Source: Streptomyces cellostaticus (GTDB taxonomy: Bacteria; Actinomycetota; Actinomycetes; Streptomycetales; Streptomycetaceae). Taken from it: a DNA stretch of 64,000 nt. Made by a program: the position numbers and the translations under genes. The stretch lies in NCBI RefSeq assembly GCF_023630175.1, contig NZ_JALLIN010000018.1, positions 62,001-126,000 on the forward strand, in the 5' to 3' direction. The notes under the pieces are model-generated. The model did no database searches. It was not told the origin of the DNA and saw only the letters and a list, made by a program, of their open reading frames with translations. This document shows, one piece after another, positions 8,595-16,808 of the stretch. Position 1 is the stretch's first letter. Each line of letters starts with the position of its first letter.

Positions 8595-9455
8595 TCAGCT
8601 GAAGACCGACGCGCAGGTGGTGGTCCTGGCGTGGGCCGGGTCGAGCGCGTTGGTCACCTCGTGGAAGGCGATCCGGTCGAACAGGGCGATCGCCACGTGT
8701 TCGGACAGGTCGAGCGGGCACAGGTTCTGGAGCAGGACGTTGCGGACGTCCGGGCCGCTCAGGTACTGGTTGCGCCAGGGGGTGGCCACCTCGTCGTACT
8801 TGGTGGCGATGACGGTGTAGCGCACTCCGGGGACGGTGTCGCCGCCCGCGTTGAGTTTGGTGAGGAAGGCGGAGCCGGCGATCTGATCGGCGAGGCCGGG
8901 GGTGGTGCTCTTGATCAGGTCCGCGGCGCCCGGGAAGTAGGGCAGCAGGTTGGTCAGTCCGCTCAGGTCGGTGCCGTGGTTGTCGGGGGCGAGGCCGACG
9001 AGGGCGTTCACCTTGGCGGCGCCGCCGAGGAATTTCAGGTAGTAGCGGGGCATCATGCCGCCCTGGGAGTGGCCGACGAGGTCGGCCTTGGCGGCGCCGG
9101 TGGCGGTGAGCACCTTGTCGACGTAGGCGGCGAGCTGCTCGGCCGACTTGTCGATGGGGCCGAGGCCGTGGAAGAGGGGGACTCCGGGCAACTGGCCGTA
9201 GTCGAGGGAGAAGACGCAGTACCCGCGGTGCTTCAGGTACGGGGCGAGGGCGAGCCAGTTGTCGACGGAGTTGCCCAGGGTGCCGTGGACCAGGACGACC
9301 GGGCGGGGATGGGCGGCGGAGGGCTTGCAGGAGTAGTCGTTCCAGCCCGAGCTGGGCGCGGTGTCGGCGTGCGCGGCGGCGGCGGGGACGACGGCGACGG
9401 CGGCGGTGAGGAGCAACGCGGTGAGGGGTCTGAGCACTCGCTTCCAGGGCAGCAT
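8595..9455 (-). CDS. Secreted lipase/esterase, alpha/beta hydrolase
   Basis: A 286-residue exported hydrolase. The signal peptide runs to about Ala30 (AAAHA). The oxyanion HGT motif is at 57-59 and the nucleophile elbow GHSQGG puts Ser130 as catalytic; the acid is probably in TKYDEVATP and the histidine in DLSEHVAI near the C-terminus. Two late cysteines (NLCPLD and TTCASVF) and one early (YSCKPS) suggest a disulfide. This is the class 2 / EstA-type triacylglycerol lipase family of Streptomyces. The upstream region holds a CRP-like palindrome and two repeated motifs, described separately, so the gene is probably regulated by carbon source. Confidence 0.9.
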   Translation of the reverse strand: MLPWKRVLRPLTALLLTAAVAVVPAAAAHADTAPSSGWNDYSCKPSAAHPRPVVLVHGTLGNSVDNWLALAPYLKHRGYCVFSLDYGQLPGVPLFHGLGPIDKSAEQLAAYVDKVLTATGAAKADLVGHSQGGMMPRYYLKFLGGAAKVNALVGLAPDNHGTDLSGLTNLLPYFPGAADLIKSTTPGLADQIAGSAFLTKLNAGGDTVPGVRYTVIATKYDEVATPWRNQYLSGPDVRNVLLQNLCPLDLSEHVAIALFDRIAFHEVTNALDPAHARTTTCASVFS

Positions 9456-9504
9456 CGTGTGATCTCCTTGCGGCTCAAGGGAGGTGCGGGGGACGACCTG
9501 TCCC

Positions 9505-9520
9505 TGTGATCCGGATCACG
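9505..9520. promoter_or_regulatory. CRP-like palindrome upstream of the lipase
   Basis: GTGATCCGGATCAC (9506-9519) is a perfect 14-bp palindrome; with flanks TGTGA-N6-TCACG it fits the classical CRP site and nearly fits the GTG-N6-GNCAC form reported for Streptomyces Crp. It lies 51 bp upstream of the lipase start. Confidence 0.5.
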
Positions 9521-9542
9521 AGGATGCTGTTCACCCGTCAAG

Positions 9543-9583
9543 TTACGGGCGAGTAGTGCAGTTGTGAAGTTACGCGTCAGTAA
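9543..9583. repeat. Two TTACG..AGTA direct repeats upstream of the lipase
   Basis: TTACGGGCGAGTA (9543-9555) and TTACGCGTCAGTA (9570-9582) match at 10 of 13 positions and start 27 bp apart. The second, read as TTACGCGTCAGTAA, has TTAC/TTAC-complement ends and so is partly palindromic. They look like binding sites for one regulator, not identified. Confidence 0.45.
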
Positions 9584-9629
9584 AAACTTCCAGTGGTAGT
9601 CACGGCCCCGCACCCGCACCGACGGCCTG

Positions 9630-10076
9630 TCACCAGGCAGGACGCACCGGCCCCTTGGGGGCGATCCGCAGCAGACGCCGGCCCAGCGCGACGACCTCGC
9701 CCTCGCCCAGCAGCTCGGCCCACGCCCCCACGACCTCGGCGGCCGCCGCCTCCGCGGCCCGCGTGCACTCCCGCCCGCGCCCGGTGAGCACGACGAGCCG
9801 GGCCCGCGCGTCGACGGGGTGCGGGCGCCGCTCGGCGTACCCCTTGCGCACGATCTCCTCCACGAGCTGACTGGCGGCCTGCTTGGTCACTCCGAGGTGT
9901 GCGGCGAGGTCCGTGACGGTGGCACCGTCCGGCGCGAGACGCGCGAAGGCGAAGCCGTGGGCGGGCCGGAGGTCCGTGAAGCCACGGGCCACGACCCCGT
10001 CATGGATGCGCTGGGTGAGATCACCCGCGACGGCGAGCAGGGCGGCGGACAGGGCCATGGCTTCGGAGTTCTGCAC
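9630..10076 (-). CDS. MarR-family regulator
   Basis: A 148-residue winged-helix regulator. The recognition region is TVTDLAAHLGVTKQAASQLV followed by a wing with RRPHPVDARARLV, the classic DxR wing of MarR proteins. The N-terminal helices would form the dimer and ligand pocket. The frame begins with GTG at 10076, with an in-frame ATG six codons later. It diverges from a cupin gene, and the 84-bp gap holds two inverted repeats likely to be its own operators, so it probably represses itself and the cupin gene and is relieved by a small ligand. Confidence 0.88.
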   Translation of the reverse strand: MQNSEAMALSAALLAVAGDLTQRIHDGVVARGFTDLRPAHGFAFARLAPDGATVTDLAAHLGVTKQAASQLVEEIVRKGYAERRPHPVDARARLVVLTGRGRECTRAAEAAAAEVVGAWAELLGEGEVVALGRRLLRIAPKGPVRPAW

Positions 10077-10094
10077 GCAGGCATTGAAACACCC

Positions 10095-10132
10095 TTGACC
10101 TGAAGGTCAACCAGCTTGACCATATAGTCAAG
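10095..10132. promoter_or_regulatory. Two MarR-type operators
   Basis: TTGACC-TGAA-GGTCAA (10095-10110) and CTTGAC-CATATA-GTCAAG (10115-10132) are two dyads with near-identical TTGAC half-sites, centred 21 bp apart between the divergent MarR and cupin genes. A further TTGAC occurs at 10137. Confidence 0.7.
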
Positions 10133-10160
10133 CCGATTGACCACTTGAACGGAGACCACC

Positions 10161-10535
10161 ATGCCCGTAGTCCGCTCGGCCGAGGCCGTGACCCACGAGA
10201 TCCACGGCGCCCGCTTCGTCTCGTACGCCACTCCCCTCACCGGGAGCGCGGAGCTGTGCGCGTGGCGGGGCGAGATCCCCGCCGGAACCAGGGCGCCGGC
10301 CCACACCGTCGACCGGGAGGAGATCCTCCACCTGCTCGTCGGCGAACTGCTGATCACCCTCGACGGCGACACCGAGCGCGTCCGCGCCGGTGACACGGTG
10401 ATCGTCGGTGCCGGCGCGACCCTGACCGTGGAGAACCCCACCGACCACACCGCGATCTCCTGGGTCACCACCTCGGTGGGCCTCACGGCCCGGCTGGCCG
10501 ACGGCACGACCATCGCTCCGCCGTGGGCCAACTGA
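10161..10535 (+). CDS. Single-domain cupin protein
   Basis: A 124-residue cupin. Motif 1 is reduced (APAHTVDREEILHLLVGE) with His48 and Glu53-54 as possible metal ligands, and motif 2 is GDTVIVGAGATLTVENPTD without a histidine, so metal binding may be weak or absent. Cupins of this size act as sugar/quinol-type enzymes or small-molecule binders. The GGAG site is 6-9 nt before the ATG. The adjacent MarR regulator and shared operators suggest that it answers to a phenolic or redox ligand; that is inference. Confidence 0.8.
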   Translation: MPVVRSAEAVTHEIHGARFVSYATPLTGSAELCAWRGEIPAGTRAPAHTVDREEILHLLVGELLITLDGDTERVRAGDTVIVGAGATLTVENPTDHTAISWVTTSVGLTARLADGTTIAPPWAN

Positions 10536-10553
10536 GCCGGTGGCGCAGGGGGT

Positions 10554-11528
10554 TCAGGCGGCCAGCGTCCCCGGCACCACTGCCCGCGGCCCGAACTTCG
10601 CCCGGAGGCGGTCCGCGACCTCCTCGACGCGGCGGACCTTCTCGTCCACGGGGTCGAAGGTGAGCTGGTGGGCGGCCTGATCGGCGGAGGTCAGCCCCTC
10701 GGCGCGCAGGGCGAGCACGCGCACCCGGGCGCGCTGCAGACCGAGCGCCTCGTACATGCCGTAGGCCGTCCTCGTCAGGGCCGCGGAGTGCGCGGTCGGC
10801 TCCGCCAGGGTCCGGCTTCGGGTGGTCGAGCTGCGATCGGCGTAGCGCACGGTGAGGGTCAGGGTGCGGCAGACCTTCTGCACCGCGCGGAGCCGGACCC
10901 CGATCTCCTCGGCGGCCGACAGCAGCGCCCCGCGATGCCGGTCGGGGTCCAGCTCGTCGAGGCCGAAGGGGCGCTCGGCGGCGAGGGACCGGGAGACGGC
11001 GTTCGGCACGACCCGGCCGCGGTCGACGCCGTTCGCCTTCTCGCGCAGCTCGCGGCCCGCCTTCGCGCCGATCAGCCGCTGGAGCGTGGACAGGGGTGCG
11101 CCGGCCACCCGGCCGAGCGTGTCCAGGCCGTACTCGCACAGGGTGCGGGCGGTCGCCGGACCCACACCGGGCAGCGCGGCCACGGGCCGGCCGGCGAGGT
11201 ACTCCGCGACGGCGTCCGGTTCCGCGGGGACGGCGCCGGTCACCCCGGGGCGGGCGTCGCGCAGCGCCATGCGGGCGAGCATCGGGCCCGGTCCGGCGCC
11301 GATCACGCAGTCGACGCCGTGCAGCGCGAGGGCGCGGACCCGGATCACCGAGGCCAGCTCCACCGCGCTGCGCCCGAAGTACCGCTGGGCACCCCGGAGA
11401 TCGGCCAGCGCCCCGTCCGGTGGCAGCGCCTCCACGACCGGGGTGAACTCCTCCAGCAGCCCGAGCAGGGCGGGCAGGGCCGCCTCGCGCGTCGGCGGCG
11501 GCTGGAAACGTACGCAGAGGATGGTCAT
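10554..11528 (-). CDS. Y-family DNA polymerase relative, ImuB-like, probably non-catalytic
   Basis: A 324-residue relative of DinB/UmuC. The helix-hairpin-helix region (VAALPGVGPATARTLCEYGL) and the little-finger-type C-terminal domain are present. However, the N-terminus reads MTILCVRFQPP where active enzymes have a D-x-D-x-F-F motif, and the later S-x-D-E pair is replaced by ALADLRGAQRYFG. All expected metal-binding acids are therefore missing, as in ImuB of mycobacterial and proteobacterial mutasomes. Its ATG overlaps the dnaE2 stop by ATGA, so the two are translationally coupled. Likely role: an adaptor that brings DnaE2 to the sliding clamp. Annotation pipelines may call it DinB or DNA polymerase IV. 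Confidence 0.85.
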   Translation of the reverse strand: MTILCVRFQPPPTREAALPALLGLLEEFTPVVEALPPDGALADLRGAQRYFGRSAVELASVIRVRALALHGVDCVIGAGPGPMLARMALRDARPGVTGAVPAEPDAVAEYLAGRPVAALPGVGPATARTLCEYGLDTLGRVAGAPLSTLQRLIGAKAGRELREKANGVDRGRVVPNAVSRSLAAERPFGLDELDPDRHRGALLSAAEEIGVRLRAVQKVCRTLTLTVRYADRSSTTRSRTLAEPTAHSAALTRTAYGMYEALGLQRARVRVLALRAEGLTSADQAAHQLTFDPVDEKVRRVEEVADRLRAKFGPRAVVPGTLAA

Positions 11529-14500
11529 CCCGCACTCCCCGGACTCTGGTGCCACAACTTCCTTCCCGCCGCGGGCCCTTCGCCCGCGGGGCGCAGATCG
11601 GCCCAGGGGTGCATCTCGTACCCCGTGGGCATGCGGATCGTCCGGCCCTCCGCCGGGGCGCGGGCCGCCGAACCGGCCGGCCGGGGCGGCCCCTGCGAAC
11701 CGGCGTCCCGGGCCCGGGACGGATCGCCGCCGCCCCGCGGCGCGGGGTCGTCCGCGGCGCCGCCGGGCGGCCCGGCGAGGAGGGCCGCGACCCCGTCGAG
11801 CCCCTCCTCGCGGCGCACCTCCAGCAGTTCGGCGAGGTTCCAGGCGGCCGAGCCCACCACGCTGAGGCTGCGCGGACCGCGCCGTTGCACCACACCGCGC
11901 ACCAGCAGCAGCCAGGAGTGGAAGACGGTGTACGCGCAGGCGTCGTGGGAGTCGTCGAAGAAGGCGAGGTCGACCAGGCCCGTGCCGTCGTCCAGCGTGG
12001 AGAAGATGACCCGCTTGCCGGACCGGATCGGCGGGGTCTGGGTGGCCGCCTTGGCCCCCGCGACCAGCACCGTCTCCCCGTGCCGGGCCTCGCGCAGCCG
12101 GCGCGCGGACGCCACGCCCAGCTCCTCCAGGAACTCCCGGTGGTCGTCCATCAGATTGCGCGAGGCGTCCATGGACAGCACGCCCAGCTCGGCGCTGAGC
12201 CGCTCCTCCGGGGTCAGGTCGGGCAGACCGGAGGACGCGGTCGCGGTCCGCGGGTCCCCGGCCGGGGACACCTCCCACGCGTCGAGCAGCGGAGGAGGAA
12301 CCCGGCCACCGCCGCCTCCGGCGCCCCGGGCGCCCCGGTGCAGCTCGGCCAGGTGCAGTTGCAGGTCCCGGCGGTTGGCGCCGAACGCGTCCAGCGCGCC
12401 CACCTGGGCCAGCCGCTGGGCGAGCGGGCGGCTGGGGCGGGCCCGCTCCCAGAAGTCCGGCAGGGAGGCGTACGGCTGCCCGGCCACGATCCGCTCCGCC
12501 TCGGCCTCGCTGATGCCGTGCACGTCGCAGAGGGCGAGCCGGAGCCCCCACCCTCCGGATTCAGACACCAGTTCGATCCTGTGTGCGACCCCGGACACGT
12601 TCACGTCCAGGGGCAGGATCGGCACCCCGCGCCGCCGCGCGTCCGCCAGCAGCAGCCGCTTGGGGTACATCCCGGGGTCGTGCGTGAGCAGCCCGGCGTA
12701 GAAGGCGGCCGGATGGTGCGCCTTCAGCCACGCCGACTGGTAGGTGGGTACGGCGAAGGCGACGGCGTGGGCCTTGCAGAAGCCGTAGGAGCCGAAGGCC
12801 TCGACGATCTCCCAGGTCCGCCGGATCGTTTCCGCTTCGTACCCGTTGGCGGCCGCCGCCCGCGCGAACCACACCTTGATCCGTCCCTGCGACTCCGGAT
12901 CGGACAACCCGCGCCGGACCCGGTCCGCCTCGCCGCGCCCGCAGCCGGTCAGGACGGAGACGATGTCGATGACCTGCTCGTGGAAGACGACCACCCCGTA
13001 CGTGTCCCTCAGCGCCCCCTCCAGGTCTGGGTGCGGGTAGCGGACGGGCGCCCGCCCGTGCCGCGCCTCGATGAACGGCCGCACCATGTCGGCGGCGACC
13101 GGTCCCGGCCGGAAGAGGGAGATGTCGACCACCAGGTCGTGGAAGGTGCTCGGCTGCAGGCGGCCCACCAGATCCCGCTGGCCCGGCGACTCGATCTGGA
13201 AGCAGCCCAGCGTCTCGGCGGACCGGATGAGCCCGTACGTCGCCGGGTCGCCCGGCGCCACCGCGTCCAGGTCGATCCGCTCCCCCGCGGCCCGCTCCAC
13301 CTCCGCGACCGCGTGCGCCATCGCCGACTGCATCCGCACACCCAGCACGTCCAGCTTGAGCAGTCCGAGGTCCTCCACGTCCTCCTTGTCGAACTGCGAC
13401 ATCGGCAGCCCCTCTCCGCTGGTCGGCACCACCGGCGTACGGGCGAGCAGGGAGGCGTCGGACAGCAGCACCCCGCACGGGTGCATGGCGACTCCGCGCG
13501 GCAGGGCGTCGAGGCCCTCGACCAGTTCCCAGAGCCTGCCGTACCTCTCCCCCTCTCCCGCCAGCGCCTTCAGCTCGGGCAGTTCCGCCAGCGCCGCGCG
13601 GGCGTCCCGGGCCCGGATGTGCGGGAAGGACTTGGCCACGCGGTCGATCTCGGCCGGGTCCATGGACAGCGCGGCCCCCACGTCCCGGATGGCGTGCCGC
13701 ACCCGGTAGGTCTCGGGCATGGAGACGGTCGCGACCCGCTCGGTGCCGAACCGGCCGATGATCGCCCGGTACACCTCCAGCCGGCGCGCGGACTCCACGT
13801 CGATGTCGATGTCCGGCAGGACCACCCGCTCCTTGGACAGGAAGCGCTCCATCAGCAGCCCGTGCTCGACCGGGTCGGCATGGGCGATGCCGATGAGGTG
13901 GTTGACGAGGGAGCCTGCGCCGGAGCCCCGGGCGGCGACCCTGATCCCCATCCCCCGCACGTCGTCGACCACTTGGGCGACCGTGAGGAAGTAGGAGGCG
14001 AACCCGTGGTGGGCGATGATGTCCAGCTCGCGGTGCATCCGCTCCCAGTACTCGCGCCGGCCGCCGTGACCGAGCCGCAGCATCCCGGCCGCCGCCCGCG
14101 AGGCGAGCGCCCGCTGGGCGGTGCGGCGACCGGCGCCGACGAGGTGCGCCTCGGGGAAGTGGACGGTACCGATACCGAGGTCGTCCTCGGGGTCGACCAG
14201 GCACGCGCCGGCCGTGGCCCCGGTCTGCTCCAGCAGCCGGTGGGCGGTGTCGCGCCGGTAGCCGGCCGCCTCCACGACCCGCTCGGCGACCGCCAGCATG
14301 GCCGGCGCGTCCTTCAGCCAGGCCTCGCCCGAGTCCAGTTCCTTGCGGGGGTCGATCGGCACCAGCCGGCGGGCGGCGTCCAGGACGTCGGCGACCGGGC
14401 CCTGACCGGGGTCGGCATAGCGGACGGCGTTGCTGAGCACCGGCCGGACCCGCTGCTCGGCGGCGAAGCCGACGGTACGGGCGGCCAGCCGCAGGGAGCC

Positions 14501-15067
14501 GGGGCCGGTGCCCGCGCGGCCGTGCCAGACGGCTTCCAGCCGCAGCGCGTCACCGTAGACCTCGCGCCAGGGGACGAGCAGCCTCGCGGCCCGGTCGGGG
14601 CGCCCGGCGGCGAGGGCGCGGCCCACGTCCGACCCCGGCCCGAGCAGCACGGTCAGACCGTCGCCGTGGTTGCCGGACCAGGGCAGCAGCGCCGCGCCCT
14701 CGCCCTCGTGCGCCGCGGTGACGATTGCGCACAGGTCGGCCCAGCCGCGGGCGCCGTCCCGGGCGAGGAAGGTCGCCCGGGGGGCCGACTCGTCGATGAA
14801 GGCGCCGCCCCGCACCGGGGTGCGGCGCCTCTCCCGCCCGGCGGCCTGCGGCCCGGCCACCGCCAGGTCCACGCCGAACAGCGGGCGGACCCCCGCCTCG
14901 GCGCACGCCTTGGCGAAGCGGACCGTCCCGGCCAGGGTGTCGCGGTCGGTGAGGGCGAGGGCGTCCATGCCCCGCTCCCCGGCGCGCCCGGCCAGCCGCT
15001 CCGGGTGGGAGGCGCCGTACCTCAGGGAGAACCCGGAGGCGGTGCGCAGATGCGCGAAACCCGGCAC
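11525..15067 (-). CDS. dnaE2: Error-prone DNA polymerase III alpha subunit DnaE2
   Basis: A 1180-residue C-family polymerase used for damage tolerance. A PHP domain fills about 1-250, starting PGFAHLRTASGFSLRYGASH, which is typical of DnaE2 rather than replicative DnaE1. The polymerase site shows RGSGAGS (380-386) and PDIDID (418-423) with the catalytic aspartates, then FDKEDVEDLGLLKLDVLG. An HhH region and an OB-fold (TPPIRSGKRVIFSTLDDGTG) follow. I chose the GTG at 15067 because GGGAGG lies 5 nt upstream and the family begins at this point. Two LexA-like boxes upstream suggest SOS control. The C-terminal tail is Pro/Arg-rich. Confidence 0.93.
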   Translation of the reverse strand: MPGFAHLRTASGFSLRYGASHPERLAGRAGERGMDALALTDRDTLAGTVRFAKACAEAGVRPLFGVDLAVAGPQAAGRERRRTPVRGGAFIDESAPRATFLARDGARGWADLCAIVTAAHEGEGAALLPWSGNHGDGLTVLLGPGSDVGRALAAGRPDRAARLLVPWREVYGDALRLEAVWHGRAGTGPGSLRLAARTVGFAAEQRVRPVLSNAVRYADPGQGPVADVLDAARRLVPIDPRKELDSGEAWLKDAPAMLAVAERVVEAAGYRRDTAHRLLEQTGATAGACLVDPEDDLGIGTVHFPEAHLVGAGRRTAQRALASRAAAGMLRLGHGGRREYWERMHRELDIIAHHGFASYFLTVAQVVDDVRGMGIRVAARGSGAGSLVNHLIGIAHADPVEHGLLMERFLSKERVVLPDIDIDVESARRLEVYRAIIGRFGTERVATVSMPETYRVRHAIRDVGAALSMDPAEIDRVAKSFPHIRARDARAALAELPELKALAGEGERYGRLWELVEGLDALPRGVAMHPCGVLLSDASLLARTPVVPTSGEGLPMSQFDKEDVEDLGLLKLDVLGVRMQSAMAHAVAEVERAAGERIDLDAVAPGDPATYGLIRSAETLGCFQIESPGQRDLVGRLQPSTFHDLVVDISLFRPGPVAADMVRPFIEARHGRAPVRYPHPDLEGALRDTYGVVVFHEQVIDIVSVLTGCGRGEADRVRRGLSDPESQGRIKVWFARAAAANGYEAETIRRTWEIVEAFGSYGFCKAHAVAFAVPTYQSAWLKAHHPAAFYAGLLTHDPGMYPKRLLLADARRRGVPILPLDVNVSGVAHRIELVSESGGWGLRLALCDVHGISEAEAERIVAGQPYASLPDFWERARPSRPLAQRLAQVGALDAFGANRRDLQLHLAELHRGARGAGGGGGRVPPPLLDAWEVSPAGDPRTATASSGLPDLTPEERLSAELGVLSMDASRNLMDDHREFLEELGVASARRLREARHGETVLVAGAKAATQTPPIRSGKRVIFSTLDDGTGLVDLAFFDDSHDACAYTVFHSWLLLVRGVVQRRGPRSLSVVGSAAWNLAELLEVRREEGLDGVAALLAGPPGGAADDPAPRGGGDPSRARDAGSQGPPRPAGSAARAPAEGRTIRMPTGYEMHPWADLRPAGEGPAAGRKLWHQSPGSAG

Positions 15068-15102
15068 ACGCACCTCCCGCACTCGTGAGCCCCGCACGAC
15101 TC

Positions 15103-15118
15103 TCGAACATCAGTTCCC
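15103..15118 (-). promoter_or_regulatory. LexA-like (SOS) box, proximal
   Basis: TCGAAC-ATCA-GTTCCC on the plus strand matches the actinobacterial SOS box TCGAAC-N4-GTTCGA at 10 of 12 positions. It lies 36 bp upstream of the dnaE2 start. Confidence 0.55.
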
Positions 15119-15146
15119 TACTTCTTCATCCACCATACCCCCATTC

Positions 15147-15162
15147 TCGAACAAGTGTGCGA
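15147..15162 (-). promoter_or_regulatory. LexA-like (SOS) box, distal
   Basis: TCGAAC-AAGT-GTGCGA matches TCGAAC-N4-GTTCGA at 11 of 12 positions. It lies 80 bp upstream of dnaE2, 44 bp from the proximal box. Confidence 0.7.
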
Positions 15163-15365
15163 CATCGCAGGGACCCCTTCCCACCTGCGCAAACACCCCG
15201 CCGACCGGACGCCCGGCCACCGGCGGCACGAAGCCCCCGCCCCCTCGCGCACAGGGCGGGACTTCGAAGGCGGGCGTCGGGCCGGTCGGCCGATCGCCGA
15301 CCCCGTGGCGGACAGCGCCCCGGCGACCGGCTCCGCATCGGAGCCGCCGGGGGCGGACGGACAAA

Positions 15366-15396
15366 AGCCCTCGCACGCGAGGAGCGTGCGAGGGCT
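15366..15396 (-). terminator. Intrinsic terminator of the protease gene
   Basis: A perfect 13-bp stem (15366-15378 with 15384-15396) and 5-nt loop. On the minus strand it is followed by TTTTG, so it is a canonical terminator about 70 bp after the protease stop. Confidence 0.85.
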
Positions 15397-15465
15397 CGAA
15401 GCCGTCACGACGCCACCACGGCCGCGTCCGGCCGCGGGGCGCACGGGAGGCGGTCCCGCCCAGGC

Positions 15466-16368
15466 CTAGTAGACGTGGACCCCATAGGCGCTCAGCGCCT
15501 CGGTGACCGGCTGGAAGAAGGTCGTACCGCCGGAGCTGCAGTTGCCGCTGCCGCCCGAGGTCAGACCGTACGCCGTGGTACCGCCGTACAGCGGACCTCC
15601 GGAGTCCCCGGGTTCGGCGCAGACGGTGGTCTGGATCAGGCCGCGGACGATGTCGCCGCCACCGTAGTTGACCGTCGCGTTCAGCGCGGTGACGCGGCCG
15701 CTGTGGGTGCCGGTCGTGGATCCGCGGCGGTAGACGGTCGTGCCGACCGAGGGCGTCGCGGCGCGGGTGATGTCCTGGCTGCCCACGGAACCCGACTTGG
15801 TCACCGAGCTGTTGGTGTAGCGCACGATGCCGTAGTCGTTGCCGGGGAAGCTGGAGCCGGCCGTGGTGCCGAGCGTGGTCGAGTGCGAGGAGTTCGACCA
15901 CCAGGTGCCCGCGCCGTCGGTGCAGTGACCGGCGGTCAGGAAGTAGTAGTTGCCGCTGGAGTCCTGCACGTTGAAGCCCAGCGAACAGCGCCAGCCGCTC
16001 GCGTAGATCGCGTCGCCGCCGGAGATCAGCTTGTTGAACCTGCCCGCCGTGTGCTTGACGACGAGGGCGCCCGAGTCGCCGCCGGCCTGCCGCTTGATCT
16101 TCGCTATCTCGGCCCGGGACACCGTGCTGTCGACGGTGACGACGACACGGTTGGTCTTCGCGTCGACCGCCCAGGCCGTGCCGGGGATGTCGGCCTTGAG
16201 GACGGAGTCGCTCGCCCTCGTGAGCTGGTTGGCGCTGAACGTGTGGGCGTCGCTGGCGTTCGCGGTGGGGGCGGCGAGCGCTGCCGCGGCCAGGAAGCCG
16301 GTGGCCACGGCGGTCAGCCGGGTCCGTCTTGCGGTGCCGCTGCGGGGAGTGGTGCGCTTGATCCTCAC
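15466..16368 (-). CDS. Streptogrisin-type serine protease precursor (S1E)
   Basis: A 300-residue secreted chymotrypsin-fold protease. A signal peptide (1-38, ending TANA) is followed by a propeptide (about 39-115) needed for folding, then the mature enzyme from ISGGDAIY (Ile116). The triad is His148 (TAGHC), Asp178 (GNDYGIV) and Ser256 (GDSGGP), with Cys128-Cys149 and Cys250-Cys277 as likely disulfides. It is very close in plan to streptogrisins A/B. The GTG at 16368 was chosen because GGAGGG lies 8 nt upstream and the signal peptide begins directly. It is a single-gene transcript with its own terminator. Confidence 0.93.
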   Translation of the reverse strand: MRIKRTTPRSGTARRTRLTAVATGFLAAAALAAPTANASDAHTFSANQLTRASDSVLKADIPGTAWAVDAKTNRVVVTVDSTVSRAEIAKIKRQAGGDSGALVVKHTAGRFNKLISGGDAIYASGWRCSLGFNVQDSSGNYYFLTAGHCTDGAGTWWSNSSHSTTLGTTAGSSFPGNDYGIVRYTNSSVTKSGSVGSQDITRAATPSVGTTVYRRGSTTGTHSGRVTALNATVNYGGGDIVRGLIQTTVCAEPGDSGGPLYGGTTAYGLTSGGSGNCSSGGTTFFQPVTEALSAYGVHVY

Positions 16369-16808
16369 GTTGCATTCCCTCCCAGGGGAAGTCGAGGGCC
16401 CGCGTGGGGTCGGGGCCCGGTGAGGCGCAGTCAGGGACTTGTTCGGGGTACCGCACAATGCTCATGCCCCTGACAAGCACTGAGGGGGAGTATTCGGCCG
16501 AACGGCCGGTCGGCACAAGGGTTCCTTTCGGCCGTCAAACTTTGAACCACCTATGCGCACCGCCCCCTTGACACCGGTTCGGGGACGGGCCGGGCGGCAC
16601 GCACCGCCCACGGCCCGGCGACCGACGGCACCGGTCGACTCCGGCCAGGGCGAAGGCGGCTTCACCGGCGGGGACGGACCCGCGCCCACGTCCGCCGCCA
16701 CCCCCGTCCGCGGCCGGGCCGCCGGAACCGGTGCCGGAGGACACCTCACCGTCACCATCGGCCGCCCCGTACCGGACATGGCCGGAATTCACTCCTCCGG
16801 ATGATCCC
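16369..16808. other. Intergenic region upstream of the protease gene
   Basis: 440 bp between the DUF5685 stop and the protease start, both on the minus strand. The protease-proximal half (16440-16570) has lower GC and -35-like TTGACG and TTGTCA hexamers on the minus strand plus a TTCGGCCGAA palindrome at 16493-16502, so it is probably the promoter region. I see no gene in it. Confidence 0.5.

Larger units (their letters stand above)
15068..15465. other. Intergenic region between dnaE2 and the protease gene
   Basis: About 400 bp. The half next to dnaE2 holds its promoter and two LexA-like boxes; the half next to the protease holds a terminator. The middle (about 15165-15360) is ordinary high-GC sequence with no gene that I can support. 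Confidence 0.6.

Noticed and set aside
11549..15088. Long plus-strand ORF of 1179 codons opposite dnaE2
   Set aside because: Shadow of dnaE2 on the other strand. High third-position GC creates long open frames; no domain is recognisable.
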